NCBI GenBank assembly: GCA_903873165.1
Contig: CAIQNQ010000255.1
Span: 1 to 52,707, forward strand
Direction: 5' to 3'
DNA from: an uncultured Methylococcaceae bacterium
Lineage (GTDB): Bacteria > Pseudomonadota > Gammaproteobacteria > Methylococcales > Methylomonadaceae
DNA length: 52,707 nt
How positions within the stretch are numbered: the stretch's first letter is position 1; each line of letters opens with the position of its first letter. A model generated the notes under the pieces. It was not told the origin of the DNA, made no database searches, and was given only the letters and a program-made list of their open reading frames with translations. A program made the position numbers and the translations under genes. Below, piece by piece: positions 44,790 through 52,707 of the stretch.

Positions 44790-45227
44790 TTACAACTTAA
44801 GTTCAGTTACTTGCCCTGTTTCACGATAGCGTTTGTAATCGGCAAGTACCTGAGCATGATCAAAAGCCAGTGGTTCTGGCAGTGCATCTAAACTGAATAT
44901 TTGATAATTTTTTGCGTCATCCGCAGCAACTGGCGTTCCTGAGGCTTCTGCGACATAAACGGCGGTTACCGTATGTCCGCGATCATCTCGAGCTGGATCA
45001 GAATAAATACCCAACAGCCCCAATAAGTTAACATGTAAAGTGACTTCTTCAAGTGCTTCACGCACAGCGGCTTGTTCAACAATCTCACCAACATCCACAA
45101 AACCACCCGGAATCGCCCATCCATAAGGCGGATTTGCGCGTTCAATAAGCACAATAGGTCGACCTGGAAAATCAATTAATTCAATAATAGTGTCCGCAGC
45201 AAGCAAGGGAGTTACAGGTTTATACAT
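44790..45227 (-). CDS. Nudix hydrolase
   Basis: A 145-residue Nudix protein. The Nudix box is [22 protein letters not shown] (about residues 40-62), with the REALEE metal ligands intact. The family hydrolyses nucleoside diphosphates linked to other moieties; here the substrate (for example ADP-ribose or a cell-cycle nucleotide) is unknown. It begins three bases after the lplT stop, so lplT, this gene and the MFS gene are likely one operon. Confidence 0.9.
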   Translation of the reverse strand: MYKPVTPLLAADTIIELIDFPGRPIVLIERANPPYGWAIPGGFVDVGEIVEQAAVREALEEVTLHVNLLGLLGIYSDPARDDRGHTVTAVYVAEASGTPVAADDAKNYQIFSLDALPEPLAFDHAQVLADYKRYRETGQVTELKL

Positions 45228-45230
45228 CGT

Positions 45231-46463
45231 TTATTTACCATCCTGATCATGTCCATGTTTTTTAGCCAACCATCCCATCGTTAAGGATATAAATAAGCCA
45301 AAAATAATGACAATGTGATTCACTGAAAAGCCCATCTTAATCATTAAAGCATAGGCACCTAACATGAGTAAAATACTCAAATTTTCATTAAAGTTTTGTA
45401 CCGCGATTGAGTGACCAGATCCCATTAATTGATGCCCCCTATATTGCAATAAGGCATTCATCGGTATTAAAAAACTACCCGCCAACATCCCTACCACTAA
45501 TAAGAACAACACGGAAACTCGCCAATCCGTTACAAAAATCATGCATAAAACGACAATACCCATTGCGATACCTAAAGGCAAGACTTTTACAGCATTCTCT
45601 AACGGAACTAACTTTGCAGCAATAGCAGCCCCAATGGCTAAACCTACCGCTACGACGGCGGTTAATTGCGTGGCTTGCTCTAAATCAAAATTTAGCACCA
45701 CCGCAGCCCAGGTTAAAACAATAAACCGTAAACTGGTACCCGCCCCCCAAAATAACGACGTGACCGCCAATGATACTTGCCCTAATGGATCTTTCCATAA
45801 CGCTAAAAAACTACTCCAAAAATCCAACACCAATGTCTTAAATGTTGGCCTTGATAAACTATGCTCAATAGGTAGTTTTGGGATATAACAATTGAGAACA
45901 GCCGCAACAAAATACAGCCCCAAAATAACCACAATTGCAAATTCTGCGGCTGTATTAATTCCAAAATTAAAGGGCAACGCAGTTAATTGATGCACAATCT
46001 GAGTTTCAACTCTATGTCCAATTAACACACCACCGAACACCGCACCCAGAATAATCGACGCAACCGTCAAGCCTTCCATCCATCCATTTGCCCAAACTAA
46101 CCGTTCAACAGGCAAACATTCAGTTAATATCCCATACTTTGCAGGTGAATATAAAGCCGCACCCACACCGACAACACCATAAGAAAGCAAAGGGTGTAGT
46201 CCAAATAACATGCCAATACAACCGATAATTTTAATACTGTTACTAATAAACATGACTTTACCTTTAGGTAAAGCATCTGAAAAAGCCCCCACAAATGGCG
46301 CTAACACAATAAAAGCAAATACAAAAAACTCTTGTAAAACTGGCGTTTCCCAATCAGGAGCATTAATATCTTTCAACAAGGCAATTGCCGCAAAAAGCAA
46401 AGCATTATCACTTAATGAAGAAAAAAATTGCGCAGCAAGAACAGTGTAGAAACTGCGATTCAT
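45231..46463 (-). CDS. lplT: Lysophospholipid transporter
   Basis: An MFS-type inner membrane flippase that returns lysophosphatidylethanolamine for reacylation. It starts MNRSFYTVLAAQFFSSLSDNALLFAAIALL, the usual LplT opening, and has about twelve helices with the motif GAFSDALPKGKVMF. Length 410 is typical. In E. coli lplT is followed by aas; here aas is absent and a Nudix gene follows, so the acyltransferase partner must be elsewhere. Confidence 0.9.
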   Translation of the reverse strand: MNRSFYTVLAAQFFSSLSDNALLFAAIALLKDINAPDWETPVLQEFFVFAFIVLAPFVGAFSDALPKGKVMFISNSIKIIGCIGMLFGLHPLLSYGVVGVGAALYSPAKYGILTECLPVERLVWANGWMEGLTVASIILGAVFGGVLIGHRVETQIVHQLTALPFNFGINTAAEFAIVVILGLYFVAAVLNCYIPKLPIEHSLSRPTFKTLVLDFWSSFLALWKDPLGQVSLAVTSLFWGAGTSLRFIVLTWAAVVLNFDLEQATQLTAVVAVGLAIGAAIAAKLVPLENAVKVLPLGIAMGIVVLCMIFVTDWRVSVLFLLVVGMLAGSFLIPMNALLQYRGHQLMGSGHSIAVQNFNENLSILLMLGAYALMIKMGFSVNHIVIIFGLFISLTMGWLAKKHGHDQDGK

Positions 46464-46580
46464 AAGATGATTTACCTAGAGAGTAGATGTGGATTTGACT
46501 GAATTATAGACTATAAATAGCTTAAATCTTGAATAAGATTTTGCCACCTTAAGTATAAATTAAAATGGCGTTTCTATAAA

Positions 46581-47372
46581 TCAATGTGCGCTTAACGCTT
46601 TTGGGGCTTCTACAACTTCCGTTGTTTCTATTTTATTCCATCTGATGAGTTCAAGAGTCCCATCAAAATGCTCGGCAATTGCCGTGCAACTTTCGACAAA
46701 ATCACCGGTATTAACATACAAAAAACCATTAATTTCTTTTATCTCAGCATGATGGATATGACCACAAATAACGCCATCTAAATCTCGATCAGTTAAAGTA
46801 CTAACAATGCTTTCTTCGTAATCTGAAATAAATTGCACGGCATTTTTAACTTTAAATTTTACATACGCTGCTAATGAAAAATTTGATCTAAAACCTATCC
46901 AACGTCGCACAATTCGCAACATACGATTTAGGGAAATCAATAAGTCATATCCTTCACTACCCAGCTTAGCCAGCCACTTATGGCATTGCGCAATCGTATC
47001 GTATTCATCACCATGCACAATTAAAAATCGCTTACCATCAACTGTTTCATGAATATCAGAGTTTTTTACCACAATATCGCCAAATACATAGTTATCGTAT
47101 TCTCTGACATTCTCGTCGTGGTTACCTGGCACATAAATAACCTGAGTACCATGCCTGGCTTTACGTAATATTTTTTGAATAACTGTATTATGCTCTCTAG
47201 GCCAGTACATTTTCTTAGACAAAGCCCAAAAATCAATGATATCGCCAACTAAATATAGCTTCTCACTGTCGTTGTACTTTAAAAAATCAAGTAGCATTTC
47301 ACTGTGGCACTGCGTTGAGCCAAGGTGTAAATCAGAAATCCAGATGGTTCGATAGTTTTTATTCATAATCAA
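46581..47372 (-). CDS. LpxH-like calcineurin-type phosphoesterase
   Basis: A 263-residue metallophosphoesterase with all five motif blocks: ISDLHLGS, GDIIDFW, PGNHDE, VHGDEYD and GHIHHAE. It resembles the UDP-2,3-diacylglucosamine diphosphatase-like branch rather than canonical LpxH, which is shorter (about 240). It may act in lipid A synthesis or on another pyrophosphate lipid. The frame begins MIMNKNYRT; the second Met (47366) is a possible start. It sits upstream of lplT, another envelope lipid gene, with a 120-base gap. Confidence 0.83.
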   Translation of the reverse strand: MIMNKNYRTIWISDLHLGSTQCHSEMLLDFLKYNDSEKLYLVGDIIDFWALSKKMYWPREHNTVIQKILRKARHGTQVIYVPGNHDENVREYDNYVFGDIVVKNSDIHETVDGKRFLIVHGDEYDTIAQCHKWLAKLGSEGYDLLISLNRMLRIVRRWIGFRSNFSLAAYVKFKVKNAVQFISDYEESIVSTLTDRDLDGVICGHIHHAEIKEINGFLYVNTGDFVESCTAIAEHFDGTLELIRWNKIETTEVVEAPKALSAH

Positions 47373-47537
47373 ACTTTAAAGAAAATTTATAAAATAAGCT
47401 TACGGAGAAAAATTCTAACAGACCAAAATGAAGGTATTGTTACAAGTAAAATACTCGTAACATAAAAGACACCTCAATCGACTTTAAAATTAACTGTTTA
47501 TTTTCATAATTAAGGAAGAATATAAAAAACGCACACC

Positions 47538-49856
47538 CTAATCTTTTACAGGTGCAGGTGCTAATACCACTCTTGAACCATTCGTTTCAGCAGGACTAAC
47601 AACACCAGCGACTTCCATCGCCTCAATCATAGTTGCTGCACGGTTGTATCCGACTTTAAAACGGCGCTGCACACTAGAAATGGAGGCCTTACGGGTTTCT
47701 GTTACAAACATGACTGCTTCATCATACAAAGGATCATTTTCAGAATGACTGTCGCCGCCATTTGAACTAAAACCAGACTCATTACCCTCACCCGAATCTC
47801 TCGTAATTTCTTCGAGATAATCAGGTGGTGCCGTTTGTTTTAAAAAGGCAACCACACGATGAACTTCATGATCATCCACAAAAGCACCATGTGCTCTAAT
47901 TGGGATACTGGTACCCGAAGGTAAAAACAACATATCACCTAAACCCAAAAGAGCTTCAGCGCCACCTTGATCCAGAATAGTACGCGAATCAATCCGAGAA
48001 GAAACTTGAAAGGAAATTCGAGTGGGGATATTGGCTTTAATCAACCCCGTTAATACATCAACAGAAGGTCGTTGCGTGGCCAAAATCAAATGAATCCCTG
48101 CGGCTCTCGCCTTTTGCGCTAAACGGGCAATTAACTCTTCGACCTTTTTACCCACGATCATCATCATATCAGCTAATTCGTCTATAACGATAACAATACT
48201 GGGTAATTTAGTTAGGGTAGGCATCGTGTGCCATTCTTCAAATGGATTAAGCATTTGATAAATAGGATCTCTAATGGTTTCTCCTCTCGCAGCAGCCTCA
48301 TCAATTAATTGATTAAAGCCCCCTAGATTTCTAACGCCCATTTTTGACATGAGCTTATAGCGTCTTTCCATTTCAGCGACCGCCCAACGCAATGAGTTAC
48401 TCGCTTCTTTAACATCCGTGACCACCGGTGTTAATAAATGCGGAATACCATCATATACTGATAACTCCAACATTTTTGGATCAATCATAATCATTCTTAC
48501 CTCATCAGGGGTTGCCTTATAAAGTAAACTAAGAATCATAGTATTGATGGCTACAGACTTTCCTGATCCTGTCGTACCCGCAACAAGCGCATGAGGCATT
48601 TTGCCCAAATCAGCCACCAAAGGCACTCCTGAGATATCTTTACCCATAGCGATAGTCAGTAAAGATTTTGCCTCCTTAAAAGCGGGGGAAACCAATAACT
48701 CACGTAAAGTCACCATTTCCCTTACTCTGTTAGGAATCTCGAGACCAACCACTGTTTTACCCGGAATAATCTCCACAATACGCACACTGGTAACAGACAA
48801 GGCTCTAGCCAAATCTTTAGACAGACCGGAGATTCGACTTACTTTTACACCCGCCGCAGGCTGTAGTTCAAAACGGGTAATAACGGGGCCAGGCAGAAAA
48901 TTGACGACCACAACAGCAACGCCAAAATCAGCTAAAATATTTTCAACTAAACGAGACATTGCTTCTAATTCTACTTTCGAATAACCGATTACCCGCGTAT
49001 CTCTTTCATCTAATAATGATAGAGTCGGCAATACATCTTCACCTTTTTTATATTTTGGTACGTCAGCTTTAGGTGATTGCTGCGCCGTCATTTCTTGAAA
49101 TGCAGTTGCGGTGGCTGGTTCCGTATCGTCCGACGCCATGAAGCCATCAGGCGTCTTTAGTAGCGAATTGCCTTTTACGCTTTTACTTTTAGATTCAGGC
49201 TCTAAGGTATTAATTTCTGACTGTTCAGATGATTCATATTGATAATCCTCATCTTCTTTAGCAGAATTAAAAGTAATGATATTAAAAAGATTAAAGGTAT
49301 ATTTGCCAATTGAATCAATTAAATTTAACCAAGACACTTCAGTCGCTAAAGTGATACCAGATAATAATAAGACAATTAAAAACATAGTCGCCCCAGAATT
49401 ACCAAACAAAAGTAACACAGCATCACCTATTTCTTGCCCTAAAATCCCCCCAGTACCACCCGGCAAGTCAACTCCTACTCTCAACACATACAGATACACT
49501 AATGCTGCACTGGCTACAACCGTTGCGAAGGAACCTAACCATTGCAAGAGAGTCGTAAGCTTATGCTGTTTTTGTCTCGCTAAAGCATAGAATTGATAAC
49601 CATGCCAAAACACCATAATGGGGAATAAATAGGCGCATAATCCGAAGAAACTAAAACTAAAATCTGCCAACCAAGCACCCGATAGACCACAGGCATTCGT
49701 AATCTTTTGACCTATACTGCTACTTTGTGTCCAACCCACGTCTGCTTTATTAAAGGTAAACAGCGATACTAAAAAAAATACTCCAAGCGCAAAGATACCT
49801 AAAACGGCAATTTCACGTAAACCTCGAGATGTTTTTTCTTCCATTACAACGGACAT
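47538..49856 (-). CDS. ftsK: DNA translocase FtsK
   Basis: Septal DNA pump that resolves chromosome dimers at dif through XerCD. The N-terminus has four or five membrane helices (residues about 15-175) and the acidic linker is short (about 195-280). The motor has the Walker [18 protein letters not shown] and Walker [13 protein letters not shown], and the C-terminal winged-helix gamma domain reads [26 protein letters not shown]. At 772 residues it is the short-linker form, unlike the 1329-residue E. coli protein. It stands alone. Confidence 0.96.
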   Translation of the reverse strand: MSVVMEEKTSRGLREIAVLGIFALGVFFLVSLFTFNKADVGWTQSSSIGQKITNACGLSGAWLADFSFSFFGLCAYLFPIMVFWHGYQFYALARQKQHKLTTLLQWLGSFATVVASAALVYLYVLRVGVDLPGGTGGILGQEIGDAVLLLFGNSGATMFLIVLLLSGITLATEVSWLNLIDSIGKYTFNLFNIITFNSAKEDEDYQYESSEQSEINTLEPESKSKSVKGNSLLKTPDGFMASDDTEPATATAFQEMTAQQSPKADVPKYKKGEDVLPTLSLLDERDTRVIGYSKVELEAMSRLVENILADFGVAVVVVNFLPGPVITRFELQPAAGVKVSRISGLSKDLARALSVTSVRIVEIIPGKTVVGLEIPNRVREMVTLRELLVSPAFKEAKSLLTIAMGKDISGVPLVADLGKMPHALVAGTTGSGKSVAINTMILSLLYKATPDEVRMIMIDPKMLELSVYDGIPHLLTPVVTDVKEASNSLRWAVAEMERRYKLMSKMGVRNLGGFNQLIDEAAARGETIRDPIYQMLNPFEEWHTMPTLTKLPSIVIVIDELADMMMIVGKKVEELIARLAQKARAAGIHLILATQRPSVDVLTGLIKANIPTRISFQVSSRIDSRTILDQGGAEALLGLGDMLFLPSGTSIPIRAHGAFVDDHEVHRVVAFLKQTAPPDYLEEITRDSGEGNESGFSSNGGDSHSENDPLYDEAVMFVTETRKASISSVQRRFKVGYNRAATMIEAMEVAGVVSPAETNGSRVVLAPAPVKD

Positions 49857-50140
49857 AAATAGAACTCAGAAAAATAAATTAATGCGAATTTGATAACAAT
49901 TATAATCAACGATAAGTCATTCTACATTATAAGTTGAAATGTATTTATCAAATGCGTCATTTCAATAACATATTCCAATACTTTAATGAGATGTCCCAGT
50001 TGCCATTAATTAAAAAAGAGTGCTTTTAATTGACTAATCATTTAAACTAACCAATATAATTCAAGTATTAGCATCTAAATCCACTTAACACTGGATTTAT
50101 CCCAAGTTTTTCCTTTTCCAGCTTACAAAACTTTAATCAA
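49857..50140. promoter_or_regulatory. Divergent promoter region ftsK/SHOCT gene
   Basis: AT-rich, 284 bases. An inverted repeat ATTAAAA-AAGAGTGC-TTTTAAT near 50008-50030 is the only clear structure. No SOS-box-like CTG(T)...ACAG was seen. No gene found. Confidence 0.35.
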
Positions 50141-51007
50141 ATGAAACAACTTACGTCCGAAGGCCAGCAAATAATCAACAACATTGCTCAGCGTTATAAC
50201 TTCAGTTCCGATGCTGTATTCAGCATGTTGCAATCCGTCATCAATGGCAATGGCTCAATGGCTCAGTTTAGTCACCCTGAGTTTGGTGGATCAGGTCAAT
50301 GGATGCGCGGCGGGATGATCATGTTAGGCGACATGTTCAATAATGGCTTAAAAAATACCGTCGGTAATCTGTGCCAAGAACTAGCCAACTTAATTGCCAA
50401 TCAACCGGGCTTAATTCAAACGGGTAGCTTCCAGTCTCAAAACCAAGGCACTCAACAACAAAGCCACTATAACAATCATTTTCCGGCTAATAATCAACAA
50501 CAAAATAGCTTTAGTTCGACTAGCCCAGTGAGTTTGTTTGTACCCCCGCCGACAGGTAGCTCAGGAAACTGGTATCCGGCAGGTCTACAATTTCCAACCA
50601 GCTCTGGCGCACAAAATAATATGCGCTATGCTTATTTTGCCAGCATTCATAGACTCGCGATTGATATTAATGACCATGTGTCACTTTATGACACACTGGA
50701 TCATCAGATTAGTGGCTTTTCTCAACAACAATCGGGTGGCAGTTCGGTGACATTTACCAGTCAATATGGTCTCGTAGATATTAAGACCTTGCCACTAATT
50801 TCTGTTGATAACGTGCCAGTACAACCCACATTTCAAGCACAGCCTACTGCACCCCATGTTGCAGAAACACCTAATTTTAATCAAGATGCTAGTCAAGTCT
50901 CTGATATTTTTGAGGCGATTGAAAAATTAGCGACACTTAAAGACAAAGGTTTCTTAACGGATAATGAGTTTTCAGCAAAAAAAGCCGAACTTCTGGCTAG
51001 ATTATAA
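50141..51007 (+). CDS. SHOCT-domain protein with Gln/Ser-rich linker
   Basis: A 288-residue soluble protein. It starts MKQLTSEGQQIINNIAQRYNFS and has a Gly/Met-rich segment (GGSGQWMRGGMIMLGDMFNNGLK). A low-complexity Gln/Asn/Ser linker (about residues 100-155) follows, and the C-terminal SHOCT domain reads VSDIFEAIEKLATLKDKGFLTDNEFSAKKAELLARL. SHOCT modules aid oligomerisation and are often at protein ends. The conserved-looking start and final domain support a real gene; the function is unknown. It is the last intact gene before the decayed right-hand region. Confidence 0.8.
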   Translation: MKQLTSEGQQIINNIAQRYNFSSDAVFSMLQSVINGNGSMAQFSHPEFGGSGQWMRGGMIMLGDMFNNGLKNTVGNLCQELANLIANQPGLIQTGSFQSQNQGTQQQSHYNNHFPANNQQQNSFSSTSPVSLFVPPPTGSSGNWYPAGLQFPTSSGAQNNMRYAYFASIHRLAIDINDHVSLYDTLDHQISGFSQQQSGGSSVTFTSQYGLVDIKTLPLISVDNVPVQPTFQAQPTAPHVAETPNFNQDASQVSDIFEAIEKLATLKDKGFLTDNEFSAKKAELLARL

Positions 51008-51109
51008 GTCTGCAAGTTAATCCGTTGACAATAACTAAATAACGTAATAGTGCTTAGTTATTTATTGATAGCGCAAATAATCATTACCACCTAACATGCT
51101 GATTTATAA

Positions 51110-51142
51110 TTGTATTAATACAGAAACTGTGTATTAATACAA
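51110..51142. promoter_or_regulatory. Twin palindrome TTGTATTAATACA / TGTATTAATACAA
   Basis: A perfect 13-base inverted repeat with a 7-base loop (51110-51122 and 51130-51142). Each arm contains the self-palindrome GTATTAATAC, so it can also be read as two tandem operators 19 bases apart. The motif matches the hipBA promoter palindrome TTGTATT-T-AATACAA at 16016-16030 except for one central base. No intact regulator gene is adjacent. Confidence 0.75.
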
Positions 51143-51266
51143 CTATAGAAAAGTTATATTAAGAGTCGTCTCATATACTCTAATTTAAGCGCATCGCTTT
51201 AGCGGGAAAACTGATGTTAAAGGAAGTTGAGCTAGATACACTTTATTCAGATTTAAACAAACACCT

Positions 51267-51581
51267 CTACGGATAATCCTGCCGGGTTGGCCTGACCATT
51301 ATTTCACTAATGTGTACATGCGCCGGCTGGCTCACCATAAAATGGATAGTATTGGCGATATCTTCACCGATTAACAAGGGGCCGAATTTTTCGGTAAAGC
51401 CATTTACCATAGCCTCACTGTACCCCGCCGCCTCTTGAAACCCACTCAATAATAAACCTGGCTCAATTAATGAGACCCGAACACCTTTTGGACCCACGTC
51501 CAGCATTGTTCCGTTTCTAATGCAACTAACTTTCTGGCTTTCGAGATGGTTTCGTCGCCCGTTCGATTTTGTTACCTTCAA
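51267..51581 (-). pseudogene. C-terminal fragment of an SDR oxidoreductase
   Basis: The end of a short-chain dehydrogenase is clear: GPKGVRVSLIEPGLLLSGFQEAAGYSEAM ... IGEDIANTIHFMVSQPAHVHISEIMVRPTRQDYP. Before about residue 25 the sequence is unrelated, and the Rossmann half and the catalytic Ser-Tyr-Lys are missing. An intact protein would be about 240-250 residues, so roughly two thirds are gone. This is a remnant in a decayed tract, not a functional enzyme. Confidence 0.8.
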
Positions 51582-51716
51582 CCTGCTCAGCAGCGTGTCT
51601 ATACGGCTGTCGTCAATTCACCGACGTTCAATGGTGCTATCGCCGCGTAAACTGTCCGAAGTATTGTTAGTGCTGGATAAACAAACTGGGATTGAAGCGT
51701 TTGTTTAAGTCTAAAC
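51582..51716. other. Junction region with a short inverted repeat
   Basis: AAACAAAC pairs with GTTTGTTT (51680-51687 and 51700-51707) immediately before the 21-bp array. Short open frames on both strands end quickly; none is assigned. Confidence 0.4.
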
Positions 51717-52230
51717 AATTTTGCTATCAGTGCTGACAAAATTTTTTAGCCGCTAACAATTTTTCAAGCAAGCCTTACAAAATTTCTTCCGGTCTAAACA
51801 ATTTTGTAACCAGTGCTGACAAATTTTTTTTAGCAGTAAACAATTTTGTAAGCTGACTTTACAAAATTTTCTCGGATCTAAACAATTTTGTAACCAGTGC
51901 TGACAAATTTTTTTTAGCAGTAAACAATTTTGTAAGCTGACTTTACAAAATTTTCTCGGATCTAAACAATTTTGCAATCAGTGCTGACAAAATTTTTCAG
52001 CAGCCAACAATTTTTCAAGCAGTCTTTACAAAGTTTCTTCCAGTCGAAACAATTTTGCAATCAGTGCTGACAAAATTTTTCAGCGGCCAACAATTTTTCA
52101 AGCCGTCTTTGCAAAGTTTCTTCCGGTCTAAACAATTTTTTAATCGGTGCTCAAAAAAAATTTTAGCAACCAACAATTTTTCAAGCCGTCTTTACAAAGT
52201 TTTTTCCAGTCTAAACAATTTTATAACTCA
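51717..52230. repeat. Tandem array of about 24 units, period 21 bp, with 84-bp higher-order repeat
   Basis: Units of 20-22 (mostly 21) bases each start with CAA and an A-tract/T-tract core (CAATTTTG, CAAAATTTT, CAATTTTTC, CAAAGTTTC). Four unit types A-B-C-D recur in order, giving an 84-base super-unit about six times. A ends in CAGTGCTGA, B in CAGC-CAA, C in AAGC-CTTTA, and D in TCTAAA. The block 51799-51882 is nearly identical to 51883-51966. The short open frames across it read as heptads because 21 bases make seven codons, but 20-base units break the frame, so it is not a gene. Phased A4T4-like cores predict curved DNA. Confidence 0.93.
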
Positions 52231-52582
52231 CGGTTCGCCCATTTTGGTGTCTGCTTCCATGAATTGCAACGCCAGCCCTTGATAAATTGCAGTAGAGGAA
52301 CCCAGTAGTGCCAAAATGCGTGACTGCACTGCGTTTAGCGGACTCACACGGTGATGGTCTATTCCACCGGAACTGACAACGACCAAGCTGATGCCGACAA
52401 ATGCTCGAAGCATCATCTCGGTGGTCGGTCTGGCAATCGCCGATATAGAGCAGGCCGTGCTCGCCGAGGCTGGCCTGTACTTTGCGTATTTCCGGTACGT
52501 ACAACGGGTCGTCGGCACACTCGCCACTGACAATGGATAGGCTCAACGGCATACCCAGTGGATCTAATACTCGATGTTCAAG
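52228..52582 (-). pseudogene. Transposase fragment (IS1634/IS4-like), frameshifted
   Basis: One frame reads EHRVLDPLGMPLSLSIVSGE and then CADDPLYVPEIRKVQASLGEHGLLYIGDC, like the central part of DDE transposases of the IS1634 group (GMPL...VSGE.ADDPLY.P). Near 52430 the similarity moves to another frame (TTEMMLRAFVGISL ... VSPLNAVQ), so a frameshift has occurred. The fragment ends where the 21-bp array begins, and the N-terminal part is blocked by stops near 52590. It is a dead remnant; no terminal inverted repeats were found. Confidence 0.65.
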
Positions 52583-52707
52583 TTTTTAAGCGTATAAAAT
52601 CAGCTGGAAAACAGATCGACTAATCAATGATAGAATTAAACGTATTTCAATACCCTATTGATGTACGAACCCGCTGAATTTATAAAAACATTTGTCACAG
52701 ATATTGA
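52583..52707. other. Right edge of window, no gene assigned
   Basis: AT-rich. An ATG at 52661 opens a frame to the window end (MYEPAEFIKTF...), but no ribosome binding site is evident, so it is not called as a gene. Confidence 0.2.

Noticed and set aside
51213-51275. 20-codon plus-strand ORF MLKEVELDTLYSDLNKHLYG
   Set aside because: It has GGGA upstream but its end lies antisense to the SDR fragment's conserved tail, so it is probably chance.
51599-51706. Minus-strand peptide resembling part of a STAND/NACHT-type protein (ILRTVYAAIAPLNVGEL)
   Set aside because: Only about 35 residues, no start codon and no Walker motif; too short to support.
51753-51977. 74-codon Cys/Leu-rich heptad ORF on the minus strand of the second array
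   Set aside because: It is produced by the tandem 21-base period; 20-base units elsewhere break the frame, and there is no start signal.
51717-52230. Plasmid iteron origin
   Set aside because: Unit length fits, but no rep or par gene is in the window and the neighbours are chromosomal; kept only as a remote possibility.
52055-52282. 75-codon plus-strand ORF across the second array
   Set aside because: Same cause as above; it runs out of the array into transposase antisense sequence.

Overview
The window is chromosomal DNA of an AT-rich gammaproteobacterium. The gene blocks prs-rplY-pth with lolB-ispE-tRNA-Gln, hemA-prfA-prmC and ilvB-ilvN-ilvC, together with glnE, ftsK, lplT and an LpxH-like phosphatase, are typical of that class. 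The mix of Kup, a MEKHLA-domain protein, an NlpE-domain protein, a di-haem peroxidase and a collagen-like Lcl-domain protein suggests Methylococcales, but no methane monooxygenase or other diagnostic gene is present, so the order is an inference.

Layout. 1-0.9 kb: right edge of an integrated element, with a short tyrosine integrase next to tRNA-Thr. 0.9-1.2 kb: tRNA-Tyr-Gly-Thr cluster on the minus strand. 1.3-6.9 kb: minus-strand housekeeping run (TPR lipoprotein, lolB, ispE, tRNA-Gln, prs, rplY, pth) for envelope, isoprenoid, PRPP and translation functions. 7.1-10.8 kb: hemA-prfA-prmC-JAMM operon. 11.0-14.3 kb: ilvB-ilvN-ilvC branched-chain amino acid operon with a clear terminator. 14.5-17.9 kb: accessory island with hipBA, a decayed second copy of the ilvC 3' end, a strictly 21-bp-periodic AT-rich array and a frameshifted collagen-like surface protein gene. 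18.1-20.9 kb: glnE. 21.2-28.9 kb: mixed small genes, bcp, an SDR gene, kup-MEKHLA, a probable small RNA and an NlpE-domain protein. 29.0-30.7 kb: di-haem cytochrome c peroxidase. 30.9-38.3 kb: an unusually long GltB followed by a CysJ-type diflavin reductase. 38.7-43.4 kb: UbiH-type hydroxylase, secreted proteins and a degenerate dynamin-like GTPase with a small membrane protein. 43.4-49.9 kb: YajR-like MFS, Nudix, LplT, LpxH-like phosphatase and FtsK. 50.1-52.7 kb: SHOCT protein, then a decayed accessory tract with a twin palindrome, an SDR gene fragment, a second 21-bp-periodic array with an 84-bp higher-order repeat, and a frameshifted transposase fragment.

The most interesting signal is shared by the two accessory tracts. 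Each carries a TTGTATT/AATACAA-type palindrome and, to its right, a long non-coding array with a period of 21 bp (two helical turns), although the repeat sequences differ. In the first tract the palindrome sits on the hipBA promoter. No CRISPR array, complete insertion sequence or rRNA was seen.
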